DNA of 9,122 nucleotides from Anaerolineae bacterium (GCA_030612185.1 JAUWOI010000146.1:1-9122); one strand, 5' to 3'; numbered from the stretch's first letter, positions 1 to 6,283 are shown. Translations and numbers: made by a program. The notes: generated by a model not told the origin, from the sequence alone.

Positions 1-40
1 CCCCCCTCAGTCCCCCCTGCGAGGGGGGAGGTCCCCCAGT
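1..40. repeat. G/C-run hairpin at window edge
   Basis: cccccc (12-17), tgcga (18-22) and gggggg (23-28) form a perfect 6-bp stem with a 5-nt loop. Further C runs flank it at 1-6 and 33-37. It lies inside the open - strand frame, where it would encode a Gly/Pro/Thr-rich stretch unlike the preceding protein. It resembles the palindromic G/C-run repeats scattered in many high-GC genomes. Only one copy is in the window, so repeat status is inferred. Confidence 0.45.
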
Positions 41-1397
41 CGGCGACGCGGGCCAGTTGGAAACGCGCGTAGCGCCGGGCTGGGGGTGCGAGCACGGTGA
101 AATCGGAGCGCAGGGCCAGCGGCGCGGGTTCTGGTTCGGGCGGTGGTTCGGCCAGGCCGAGGAATGCTGCCCCCGCTGGGGTCAGGCGGAAGGGAGGGTG
201 GGGGAGTGTGGGGGTGTGGGGGGGCGGACGTGTGGAGTTTCGGCTTGCTCCCAGACTGGTCAGGCCCAGCCAGGCTAGCGGCCCGGTGATGATGTAGTGG
301 ATGAGTGCTCCCTCGATGCCGCCCCAACTTTCGAAGCCGGAGAGGTAGGCACCGGTGGTCGCGTCGCGGACGTACCAGGTGGCATAGTCGCCGCCGGGCC
401 GCTGAAAGTCGGGGTCGGTCTGCTTGACGGCGGTGACGAAGTCGTCGAGTTTGTACCAGGTGTCTGGGGCACACCGTTCGACAGGCTCACGGTAGATTGC
501 TTCCAGGTGGCGTAGGATGGCCCGTCGCGCCAGGAGCGGGTCGTTGCGCCAGGCACCGGTGTCCTCGGGGTGGAGTGTGGGGACGTGAAACAGGTCGTTC
601 CACGTCGGGTCGTCCCGCCAGGCTTCGGCGAGCACACTTCGTTGTTGGTTGGTCGAGGATTGGAGCCAGGCGGCCACGGGGCCTGGGTCGGGGCGCAGGC
701 GGCCGGTATCGGTCACGTGCAGCCAGCCGCGATGCTGGACCAGGTGGCGCAGGAAGGTCGCCCGCGCGGGGTCGGGGTCGCGCAGGCGATGGGCCAGACG
801 GGCCTCGTGGCGGGCGGGCCAGGTGCCGCCAGGGCCGGGGCGTAAGCGCTCATTCTGGAGGTAGGCCAGCAGCGTGCAGGTGTCGTCGAGGATGGCGTCA
901 CCGGCCTGACGCGCACCGGCGGGTTCGGGGACTGGTTCGAGCGTGATGGCTGGCGGTGGGGTGGGGGGGGCTGGCAGGTGGGCCCGCAGTTCGGGGGGGA
1001 CGAAGACGACCTCGTATGCCCCTTCGGGCCCCTGCTCGAAGGCGCGGGAGATGAAGCCGCTGTACCAGAGCCCTTCGGCGGGGGAGATGGGCTCTCGCCA
1101 GGGCTGCTCCCGCTCCATCCGGCCCGGTCCCATCGTGCGGATCTCCCCCCACTCGCGGGTGAAGATCCGCAGTGGCATCTGTCCCCCCGCAGCGAGCAAC
1201 AATTCCAGTGCCCGGCGTCGGTCATCGGGAAGCGCGTCCCAGGCGCTGGTGACCGCCTTGGGTGTGGCCATCGCCTCGGCCAATTGGGCCGCCACATCTC
1301 GCTGGCGGCTGGTCGTCAGTTCCACATCCCAGAAGCGGGCGATGACCCTCAGCCGGACCAGGTCGGTATCCAGAAGGCATTGGTGGAGTGTACGCAT
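1..1397 (-). CDS. Helicase-associated (XPB/Ssl2 N-terminal-like) protein, 3' end outside window
   Basis: An uninterrupted frame of 465 codons runs from the ATG at 1397-1395 to the left edge with no stop, so the C-terminus is missing. Other frames here are broken and Arg/Pro-rich in the way of shadows. The protein begins MRTLHQCLLDTDLVRLRVIA and has an N-terminal helical part (about residues 1-75). A Trp-rich segment follows (about 76-125, with REWGEIRT and GLWYSGFISRAF), then a Pro-rich linker, a middle helical part with DDTCTLLAYLQNERLRP, a second Pro/His-rich linker, and from about residue 431 SDFTVLAPP followed by RFQLARVADW. That last pattern recalls the Helicase_C_3 / XPB-Ssl2 N-terminal domain seen without a helicase motor in many Chloroflexota proteins. 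The assignment is recognition by eye, not a profile search; no Walker motif is visible. No Shine-Dalgarno precedes the start, but a TATAAT lies 9 nt upstream. The last 11 codons, after Trp454, lie in a G/C hairpin and do not resemble the family, so a repeat insertion or truncation is possible. The function is unknown. Confidence 0.72.
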   Translation of the reverse strand, partial: MRTLHQCLLDTDLVRLRVIARFWDVELTTSRQRDVAAQLAEAMATPKAVTSAWDALPDDRRRALELLLAAGGQMPLRIFTREWGEIRTMGPGRMEREQPWREPISPAEGLWYSGFISRAFEQGPEGAYEVVFVPPELRAHLPAPPTPPPAITLEPVPEPAGARQAGDAILDDTCTLLAYLQNERLRPGPGGTWPARHEARLAHRLRDPDPARATFLRHLVQHRGWLHVTDTGRLRPDPGPVAAWLQSSTNQQRSVLAEAWRDDPTWNDLFHVPTLHPEDTGAWRNDPLLARRAILRHLEAIYREPVERCAPDTWYKLDDFVTAVKQTDPDFQRPGGDYATWYVRDATTGAYLSGFESWGGIEGALIHYIITGPLAWLGLTSLGASRNSTRPPPHTPTLPHPPFRLTPAGAAFLGLAEPPPEPEPAPLALRSDFTVLAPPARRYARFQLARVADWGTSPLAGGTEG

Positions 1398-1406
1398 GGT
1401 GGGCCT

Positions 1407-1435
1407 ATTATAGCCTGACCAGGAAAAATGAACAA
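1407..1435 (-). promoter_or_regulatory. Putative promoter of the helicase-associated gene
   Basis: On the - strand a perfect TATAAT (1412-1407) is preceded, with a 17-nt spacer, by TTGTTC (1435-1430), a weak -35 box. The expected transcription start is about 1400, within a few bases of the ATG at 1397. The mRNA would therefore be leaderless or nearly so, which agrees with the absence of a ribosome binding site. Confidence 0.45.
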
Positions 1436-1477
1436 TCAACGTAAGCGTTCAGAGGAGTGGGGAAAAAACGCTCCACA

Positions 1478-1574
1478 AGACCTCCGAGGTTTACAAAGCA
1501 GTGCTCTTTTGGCAACTTTGAATGGCACATCACTCACTTTCCAAGCCAAATCACGGCCAAAACCTCGGAGGTCT
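1478..1574. repeat. 97-bp MITE-like element with 15-bp perfect inverted ends
   Basis: agacctccgaggttt (1478-1492) and aaacctcggaggtct (1560-1574) are exact reverse complements. Each end is itself nearly palindromic (acctc-c-gaggt). A further 7-bp inverted pair lies just inside (ttttggc at 1507-1513, gccaaaa at 1556-1562). There is no coding capacity. The form suits a small non-autonomous mobile element or a structural repeat; target-site duplications are not clear. Confidence 0.6.
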
Positions 1575-1623
1575 GATGCTTACCAATTAACAATGGCAAA
1601 TGACAGGAGTGCGTTTCAAATGA

Positions 1624-1680
1624 GTTGTAGGACAAGTTGGTAACTTGTCCCAGGGGCAATTTGCCAAATTGCCCTACAAC
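1624..1680. repeat. 57-bp double-hairpin (three-way-junction) repeat element
   Basis: An outer stem gttgta/tacaac (1624-1629 with 1675-1680) encloses two perfect 9-bp hairpins. Hairpin A is ggacaagtt-ggt-aacttgtcc (1630-1650); hairpin B is gggcaattt-gcc-aaattgccc (1654-1674). Only the 3-nt linker cag (1651-1653) and two 3-nt loops stay unpaired, so 48 of 57 bases can pair. Such economy suggests a REP-like or MITE-like element, or a functional RNA/DNA fold. No T-run follows, so a simple intrinsic terminator is unlikely. Confidence 0.7.
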
Positions 1681-1760
1681 CGAGATGAAATACACCCAAA
1701 TGACAAATGGTGGGGTGATGTTAACCGTTGACTTCCTATGTGCAACTCCACCCACGCAAG

Positions 1761-1788
1761 TTGCGTATTCAGATGAAGGGGCTATAAT
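1761..1788 (+). promoter_or_regulatory. Putative promoter of the DUF1232 gene
   Basis: A perfect TATAAT at 1783-1788 lies 33 nt before the start codon. TTGCGT at 1761-1766 (16-nt spacer) is a poor but possible -35 box. The expected transcript starts near 1795 and gives a leader of about 27 nt containing the ribosome binding site. Confidence 0.45.
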
Positions 1789-1808
1789 TACTGTGTACTG
1801 CTTACACC

Positions 1809-1814
1809 AAGGAG
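1809..1814 (+). promoter_or_regulatory. Ribosome binding site of the DUF1232 gene
   Basis: AAGGAG, 7 nt before the ATG at 1822, is a good Shine-Dalgarno at normal spacing. It fixes the start of this gene. Confidence 0.75.
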
Positions 1815-1821
1815 TAAAACG

Positions 1822-2247
1822 ATGAGTGAAGACCGACGCCCAATACCAGTCAAGCCAGATGACACCAGTGCGCTGTTATCCTGGCTGCAGGATACTGCAC
1901 GCCAGGCACGTCTGGCCTGGCGGCTGTTCTGGGACCATCGGGTGCCGACGTGGACGAAGTTGATCCCATCGGCGGCGCTGGTTTACGTGTTTTCCCCTGT
2001 GGACTTCATCCCTGCTGCCGTAGTGCCGGGCCTGGGCCAACTGGACGACCTTGCTGTGCTGCTGTTCGGGATCAAACTTTTCATCGAGCTGGCTCCGCCG
2101 GCGGTGGTGCGTGAGCACCTGCTGGCACTGGGCGCGCGTATCAAAGAGTGGCGCGTGGCGGAGGATGGCGAGCCGTCCGTGGTGATCGAGGGAGAGTACG
2201 AGGTCAAGGGACCGGAAGCGCCGGATTCAATGAACAATGACCAATGA
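1822..2247 (+). CDS. DUF1232 (YkvA-like) small membrane protein
   Basis: This 141-residue protein carries the DUF1232 / YkvA signature. A polar N-terminus with an amphipathic stretch (about 18-40) is followed by a hydrophobic helix (about 46-57), then SPVDFIP (58-64), a short loop, LDD (74-76) and a second hydrophobic helix to about residue 92. The C-terminal tail is charged. The SPxDFIP...xDD pattern between two short hydrophobic helices defines the family, whose biochemical role is unknown; a place in the inner membrane is likely. The start is supported by AAGGAG at 1809. The last five residues, MNNDQ, and the stop codon are encoded by an intergenic repeat (2229-2259), so the original C-terminus was probably slightly different. 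The gene has its own promoter and is separated from hrcA by 231 bp, so it is probably not part of the heat-shock operon. Confidence 0.88.
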   Translation: MSEDRRPIPVKPDDTSALLSWLQDTARQARLAWRLFWDHRVPTWTKLIPSAALVYVFSPVDFIPAAVVPGLGQLDDLAVLLFGIKLFIELAPPAVVREHLLALGARIKEWRVAEDGEPSVVIEGEYEVKGPEAPDSMNNDQ

Positions 2248-2259
2248 ACAATGAACAAA
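2229..2259. repeat. Short degenerate array, AATGAACAATGA type (copy 1)
   Basis: This is a run of overlapping aatgaacaatga / caatgacc units. It shares the exact 20-mer acaatgaccaatgaacaatg (2234-2253) with the array after hrcA (3540-3559). It supplies the final codons and stop of the DUF1232 gene. Confidence 0.7.
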
Positions 2260-2294
2260 TCCCCAAGCCCAAATGAGAGACAGGCGCAGGGACG

Positions 2295-2317
2295 AGTATC
2301 CAGCCTCCAGCACCCAG
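2295..2317. repeat. CCAGCATCCAG-type array (copy 1)
   Basis: agtatccagcctccag followed by cacccag consists of near-repeats of (t/c)ccagc. It matches, with one change over 16 nt, the tract between dnaJ and prmA (7560-7575). Confidence 0.55.
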
Positions 2318-2334
2318 ACAGGCAGTTGCCAACG

Positions 2335-2369
2335 GCTAACCGCTAACCGCTAGCCCCTGACTGCTAACT
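2335..2369. repeat. GCTAACC heptamer array
   Basis: gctaacc at 2335-2341 and 2342-2348, then gctagcc (2349-2355), cctgact and gctaact (2363-2369), form a decaying tandem repeat of period 7. It lies just upstream of the hrcA promoter. Confidence 0.65.
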
Positions 2370-2391
2370 GCCAATTGCTTGCCAAACCCGT

Positions 2392-2420
2392 TTGACAGAT
2401 TCTTTGCCTTGTGGTATGAT
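2392..2420 (+). promoter_or_regulatory. Sigma-70-type promoter of the hrcA operon
   Basis: A consensus TTGACA (2392-2397), a 17-nt spacer and TATGAT (2415-2420, one mismatch to TATAAT) make a strong vegetative promoter. Transcription should begin near 2427, seven bases before the CIRCE operator. That layout suits a repressor-controlled heat-shock promoter rather than one needing a special sigma factor. Confidence 0.88.
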
Positions 2421-2433
2421 GGGGAACTGAGTT

Positions 2434-2460
2434 TTAGCACTCTATCAGTGAGAGTGCTAA
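2434..2460 (+). promoter_or_regulatory. CIRCE operator (HrcA binding site)
   Basis: TTAGCACTC (2434-2442), a 9-nt spacer and GAGTGCTAA (2452-2460) match the CIRCE consensus exactly, with perfect symmetry. It sits between the predicted transcription start and the hrcA start codon. HrcA bound here would block transcription, and in the leader RNA it also forms a hairpin. The operon is therefore autoregulated by HrcA and released by heat or misfolded-protein load. Confidence 0.97.
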
Positions 2461-2478
2461 ATTGGGTATAGATGAGAA

Positions 2479-3510
2479 ATGGATGGGTTGACATCGCGCC
2501 AACAAACTGTTCTGGGCCTGGTTGTGCGGGAGTACGTGAGTAGTGCTTCCCCGGTTAGTTCCCGCGCGCTGGTCGGGTGTTACGGTCTTGAGATAAGCAC
2601 GGCCACCGTGCGCAACGAACTGGCGCTGCTGGAGGAGTTGGGCTATCTTACCCACCCGCACACCTCCGCCGGGCGCGTTCCCACGCACCAGGGCTACCGT
2701 TACTTTGTCGAACGGCTGCTGGGAGAGGTGGACCTGCCTCTGCACGAGCGCCGCACCATCGCCCATCAGTTTCACCAGGCGCGCCAGGACTTCGAGCAAT
2801 GGATGCCACTGGCAACTTCCGTCCTGGCCCGCACTGCTCGTGGGGCTGCCCTGGTGACCGCACCCCAGGCCGCGGAATCGCGCTACAAGCACCTGCAACT
2901 TATCTCCACGCAAGGGCGACTCGTATTGCTCATCCTCGTCTTGCGCGGAGGCACGGTCAAGCAGCAATTACTGACCCTGGTCGAGCCTCTCAGTCAGGAG
3001 GCCCTCAATGAGATCAGCGACCGGCTTAACCAGGCTTCTAACGGGCTCGCCGCTGATGAGATCCAGGCCCGCATTGATGCTCTGCCCTCCCTCGAAGCTG
3101 ACGTGGCCATACTCGTGGTGGATATTATGCACCGCGCCGATATGCACGCCGCTGATATTGTCTATCGCGATGGGTTGAGCGAAGTGTTACAGCAACCTGA
3201 GTTCGCCGAGGGGGAAAAAGCCCAGGGGCTGGTGCGGGTTATGGAGGAGCGCAGTTTCCTCGGGGTGGTGCTGGCCGATGCCCTCGGCCCGGAAGTCGGC
3301 AGCGTGCGGGTGCTGATCGGAGGCGAGGGGCGTTGGGATGAACTTCGGGCCTGTAGCCTGGTGCTGGCACGCTACGGCGTGACAGGCTTCGCCACTGGTG
3401 CGTTGGGCGTCGTAGGCCCTACCCGTATGCTCTATGGCCGCGCTATCTCGGCCGTGCGCTTCGTCGCCGGGTTGTTATCTGACCTGGTGTATGATATGTA
3501 CGCGGAATGA
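2479..3510 (+). CDS. hrcA: Heat-inducible transcription repressor HrcA
   Basis: HrcA represses chaperone operons by binding CIRCE as a dimer; in studied bacteria GroEL stabilises its active form. The 343-residue length is normal. Residues 4-57 form the winged helix: LTSRQQTVLGLVVREYV, then the recognition-helix region with TATVRNEL (41-48) and LEELGYL (51-57). The conserved wing follows as HTSAGRVPT (61-69), then GYRYFVERLL. The middle holds the GAF-like dimerisation and regulatory domain, and the C-terminus has the family signature VGPTRMLYGRAI. The ATG at 2479 is 18 nt after CIRCE; only a weak purine stretch (gatgagaa) precedes it. An exact CIRCE in the leader makes self-regulation near certain. 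The stop codon is followed directly by a short-repeat array (3511-3560). Confidence 0.97.
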   Translation: MDGLTSRQQTVLGLVVREYVSSASPVSSRALVGCYGLEISTATVRNELALLEELGYLTHPHTSAGRVPTHQGYRYFVERLLGEVDLPLHERRTIAHQFHQARQDFEQWMPLATSVLARTARGAALVTAPQAAESRYKHLQLISTQGRLVLLILVLRGGTVKQQLLTLVEPLSQEALNEISDRLNQASNGLAADEIQARIDALPSLEADVAILVVDIMHRADMHAADIVYRDGLSEVLQQPEFAEGEKAQGLVRVMEERSFLGVVLADALGPEVGSVRVLIGGEGRWDELRACSLVLARYGVTGFATGALGVVGPTRMLYGRAISAVRFVAGLLSDLVYDMYAE

Positions 3511-3560
3511 ATGAACAATGATGAACAATGAATCAATGGACAATGACCAATGAACAATGG
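3511..3560. repeat. Short degenerate array, AATGAACAATGA type (copy 2)
   Basis: atgaacaatg occurs at 3511-3520 and 3521-3530, followed by decayed units and the 20-mer acaatgaccaatgaacaatg (3540-3559) shared with copy 1. It begins on the base after the hrcA stop codon and fills more than half of the hrcA-grpE spacer. Confidence 0.7.
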
Positions 3561-3591
3561 TCGGGTGACAAAAGCCGAATGACGTAGTAGC

Positions 3592-3598
3592 AAGGAGG
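3592..3598 (+). promoter_or_regulatory. Ribosome binding site of grpE
   Basis: AAGGAGG is close to full complementarity with the 16S rRNA tail. It lies 4 nt before the GTG at 3603, a slightly short spacing. It supports GTG as the start. Confidence 0.75.
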
Positions 3599-3602
3599 CA
3601 AG

Positions 3603-4241
3603 GTGACGAAGAAAAAGAAGGAGGCTGAAATCCAGGCTGAGGAGAGAGAGCGCGAGGTGTCAGCGGAAATCGTTGAGCAGCAGGAGGAAGTAGCGGAAGA
3701 AACGGCGGCGGTCAGGGAGGAGCCGGAAGAGGCGGGCGACGAACTGGAGAGGCTGCAGGAGGAGTTGGAGGAGGCCAAGGCCCAGGCAGCCGAGTACCTT
3801 GATGGCTGGCAGCGAACTCAGGCGGAGTTCTCTAACTACAAGAAACGGCAGGAGGCAGGACGAGTGCAAGTGACGACGCTCGCAAATGCGACCCTGCTGC
3901 GCAAACTGCTGCCCGCCTTGGACGACTTCGAACGGGCTATTGAGACCCTGCCTGCCGATTTGAGTCAGTTGACCTGGTGTGAGGGGATCCTTTTGATCAA
4001 GCACAAACTGTGTGCTGTTCTCGAATCTGAGGGCGCTGAGCCCATTGAGACTGATGGACAGACGTTCGACCCTCGTTATCACGAAGCCGTGACTCACGAG
4101 GAGGTTTTGGGCTACGAGGAGGGTCAGATCATCGGCGAGGTGCAGCGGGGATACATGCTCGGTGAGTGGGTGTTGCGACCTGCATTGGTGCGGGTGGCCA
4201 GGGCACCTGCTGCCCCAGAGCCGGAACTGTCGAAAGAGTAG
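3603..4241 (+). CDS. grpE: Nucleotide exchange factor GrpE
   Basis: GrpE releases ADP from DnaK and so resets the chaperone cycle; it works as a dimer in the cytoplasm. The 212-residue protein starts at GTG (3603), chosen for the strong AAGGAGG just upstream. Residues 1-63 are very acidic and Lys/Glu-rich, a disordered to coiled-coil tail. LDGWQRTQAEFSNYKKR (66-82) is the family's long-helix signature, followed by LLPALDDFERAIETLP. The C-terminal beta domain that wedges into the DnaK nucleotide cleft shows EGAEPIETDGQTFDPRYHEAV and later RGYMLGEWVLRPALVRVA, both canonical. It lies 92 nt after hrcA and 149 nt before dnaK. No separate promoter is obvious, so it probably shares the CIRCE-controlled transcript. 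Confidence 0.97.
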   Translation: MTKKKKEAEIQAEEREREVSAEIVEQQEEVAEETAAVREEPEEAGDELERLQEELEEAKAQAAEYLDGWQRTQAEFSNYKKRQEAGRVQVTTLANATLLRKLLPALDDFERAIETLPADLSQLTWCEGILLIKHKLCAVLESEGAEPIETDGQTFDPRYHEAVTHEEVLGYEEGQIIGEVQRGYMLGEWVLRPALVRVARAPAAPEPELSKE

Positions 4242-4343
4242 ATGTGGCAGAAAAAGAGTCGGATGGAGATGAATAAAACACTGGCGCCAGTTCGTTCACG
4301 TTTGATCGAACCGCGCGCGGAGTTAGTTGCAGCGTGAAAGCAT

Positions 4344-4364
4344 ACCACCGATGAAGCCGGTGGT
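4344..4364 (+). other. Hairpin in the grpE-dnaK spacer
   Basis: accaccg (4344-4350), atgaagc loop, cggtggt (4358-4364) form a perfect 7-bp stem ending 11 nt before the dnaK ribosome binding site. There is no T-run, so termination is unlikely. It may be an mRNA processing or stability element. It also resembles the end hairpins of IS200/IS605-type elements, but no transposase or matching second end is present. Confidence 0.45.
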
Positions 4365-4375
4365 TCAAGACTAAG

Positions 4376-4381
4376 AAGGAG
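4376..4381 (+). promoter_or_regulatory. Ribosome binding site of dnaK
   Basis: AAGGAG, 9 nt before the ATG at 4391. It is a good Shine-Dalgarno and fixes the start. Confidence 0.75.
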
Positions 4382-4390
4382 TAGTGTGCA

Positions 4391-6283
4391 ATGAGCAAAA
4401 TTATCGGCATTGACCTGGGCACGACCAATTCGGTCTGCGGAGTGATGTTGGGCGGCGAGCCCACCGTCGTCCCCAGCGCCGAGGGGGGACGATTGTTCCC
4501 CTCGGTCGTGGCCATCAACCCCAAGACGGGGGAACGTATGGTCGGGCAGATCGCCAAGCGCCAGGCCGTCGTTAACCCTGAGAATACAGTCTTCTCTATC
4601 AAACGTTTTATGGGGCGCAAATTCGATGACCCGGAGGTGCGTCGGGCGCTGGAGTTAGTCCCCTACAAGGTCACGGCGGCCTCTAACGGGGACGTGCGGG
4701 TCTGGATGGGGGACAGGGAGTACAGTCCGCCGGAAATCTCGGCCATGATCTTGCAGAAGATCAAGGCCGACGCCGAAGCCTACCTGGGGGAGGAAATCAC
4801 CCAGGCGGTCATCACCGTCCCGGCTTACTTCAACGATAGCCAGCGTCAGGCGACCAAAGACGCCGGCCGGATCGCCGGACTGGAGGTGTTGCGCATCATC
4901 ACCGAGCCGACCGCCTCTTCGCTGGCCTACGGTCTCGACAAGAAGAAGGACGAGACTATCGCTGTCTTCGACCTTGGTGGCGGTACCTTCGACGTCTCCA
5001 TACTCGACGTCGGAGACGGTGTCTTCGAGGTGAAATCCACCAGCGGCGATACATTTCTGGGCGGCGACGACTGGGACCAGCGCATCATTGACTACGTGGC
5101 CGACGAGTTCAAAAGAGATCAGGGAATTGACCTGCGCGGAGACAACCAGGCTCTCCAGCGGCTGAAAGAGGCGTGCGAGAAAGCCAAGATCGAACTTTCT
5201 ACGGTGATGGAGACGGAGATCAACCTGCCCTTCATCACTGCCGACGCCTCCGGTCCCAAGCACTTGCAGATGAAACTCACGCGGGCCAAGTTGGAGCAAC
5301 TGACCGATGATCTGATTGAGCGCACCATCGGCCCCTGCCGGCAGGCCATGGCCGATGCCAAACTGAAGCCCTCCGGCATTGATGAGGTCATCCTGGTGGG
5401 CGGCATGATCCGTATGCCGGCCATTCAGCAGAAGGTGGCCGAGTTCTTCGGTAAGGAGCCCCATAAGGGAGTCAACCCCGACGAGGTAGTGGGCCTGGGC
5501 GCGGGAATCCAGGCCGGCGTCCTCGGTGGCGAGGTTAAGGACGTGCTCCTGCTGGACGTGACCCCGTTGACACTGAGCATTGAGACGCTGGGTGGTGTGG
5601 CTACTGCACTCATTGAGCGCAACACTACTATCCCCACCCGCAAGAGCCAGATCTTCTCCACCGCCACTGACGGACAAACGCAGGTGGAGATACACGTTGT
5701 TCAGGGAGAGCGCCCTATGGCGGCTGACGACAAGAGCCTGGGTAAGTTCATCCTTGATGGTGTCCCGCCTGCGCCCCGGGGCGTCCCCCAGATCGAAGTC
5801 GCCTTCGATATTGACGCCAACGGTATCCTCAACGTTTCTGCCCAGGACAAGGCTACAGGTCGCGAGCAGTCTATGCAGATCGTTCCCTCCAGTGGTCTCT
5901 CTGACGAAGAGGTTGAGCGCAATATCCGGGAGGCCGAGCAGCACCGTGAGGAGGACCGCAAGAGAAAGGAAGAGATAGAGGCCCGCAATGTGGCGGACAA
6001 TGCTGTTTACAGCGCCGAAAAGTTCCTGGGGGAGCAAGAAGACAAAGTGCCGTCTCACCTGCGCTCTGAGGCGGAGGCTAAGGTCGAAGCGCTTAAGTCC
6101 GCTCTCCAGGGCAGCGACGTCGGCGCTATCCGTCGGTGTACAGAAGAACTGAGCCAGGTGGTGCAGCAGGTAGGGGCCGCGATGTACCAGGAGGCCGGTC
6201 CAGACACGCCTCCACCGCCGGAAGGTGAACCACCCGAAGGTGGTGAGGAAGACGTTATTGAGGGCGAGTTCAGCGAGGCGTAG
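4391..6283 (+). CDS. dnaK: Chaperone protein DnaK (Hsp70)
   Basis: This ATP-driven Hsp70 binds exposed hydrophobic peptide segments in the cytoplasm, working with DnaJ and GrpE. At 630 residues it is full length. The ATPase domain has the phosphate-1 motif [10 protein letters not shown] (Asp8, Thr11), Lys71, [10 protein letters not shown] (from 172), phosphate-2 FDLGGGTFD (Thr199), GGDDWDQ (224-230) and the adenosine motif LVGGMIRMP (about 335-343). The linker LLLDVTPL (about 386-393) leads to the substrate-binding domain with [21 protein letters not shown] and [23 protein letters not shown], then the charged helical lid. The C-terminal tail is Pro/Glu-rich and ends [10 protein letters not shown], like the usual DVVDAEF end. 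The stretch at about 78-103 is the insert present in most Gram-negative Hsp70s and absent from Bacillus, while GGDDWDQ and the later parts are closer to Gram-positive forms. Ile340 replaces the usual Thr before the conserved Arg341. Confidence 0.99.
   Translation: MSKIIGIDLGTTNSVCGVMLGGEPTVVPSAEGGRLFPSVVAINPKTGERMVGQIAKRQAVVNPENTVFSIKRFMGRKFDDPEVRRALELVPYKVTAASNGDVRVWMGDREYSPPEISAMILQKIKADAEAYLGEEITQAVITVPAYFNDSQRQATKDAGRIAGLEVLRIITEPTASSLAYGLDKKKDETIAVFDLGGGTFDVSILDVGDGVFEVKSTSGDTFLGGDDWDQRIIDYVADEFKRDQGIDLRGDNQALQRLKEACEKAKIELSTVMETEINLPFITADASGPKHLQMKLTRAKLEQLTDDLIERTIGPCRQAMADAKLKPSGIDEVILVGGMIRMPAIQQKVAEFFGKEPHKGVNPDEVVGLGAGIQAGVLGGEVKDVLLLDVTPLTLSIETLGGVATALIERNTTIPTRKSQIFSTATDGQTQVEIHVVQGERPMAADDKSLGKFILDGVPPAPRGVPQIEVAFDIDANGILNVSAQDKATGREQSMQIVPSSGLSDEEVERNIREAEQHREEDRKRKEEIEARNVADNAVYSAEKFLGEQEDKVPSHLRSEAEAKVEALKSALQGSDVGAIRRCTEELSQVVQQVGAAMYQEAGPDTPPPPEGEPPEGGEEDVIEGEFSEA

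Larger units (their letters stand above)
1398..1821. other. 424-bp gene-free divergent spacer
   Basis: This AT-richer spacer lies between two divergent genes. It holds a promoter on each side, a 97-bp element with 15-bp inverted ends (1478-1574) and a 57-bp double-hairpin element (1624-1680). Short open frames here (for example 1428-1643) run through the inverted repeats, lack ribosome binding sites and resemble no family, so I do not call them genes. Confidence 0.7.

Noticed and set aside
713..1297. 194-residue - strand frame rich in Arg, Pro and Ser
   Set aside because: It is shifted relative to the 465-codon frame that has a sensible amino-acid composition and family-like motifs, so it is a shadow.
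1428..1643. 71-residue + strand frame in the divergent spacer
   Set aside because: It runs through both arms of the inverted repeat at 1478-1574, has no Shine-Dalgarno, and resembles no protein.
1624..1680. Intrinsic terminator or tRNA-like gene
   Set aside because: No T-run follows the hairpins, and the arm lengths and loops do not match a tRNA.
1637..1825. 62-residue frame ending with an ATGA overlap on the DUF1232 start
   Set aside because: Its only upstream start is a TTG inside a hairpin, and it spans the DUF1232 promoter. The ATGA overlap looks accidental.
2229..2369. CRISPR array
   Set aside because: The repeats are short, overlapping and degenerate, with no regular spacers and no cas genes nearby.
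4655..6058. 467-residue open frame antisense to dnaK
   Set aside because: Long antisense frames opposite dnaK are a known by-product of its codon use. This one has no domain pattern, while the + strand DnaK is complete and canonical.
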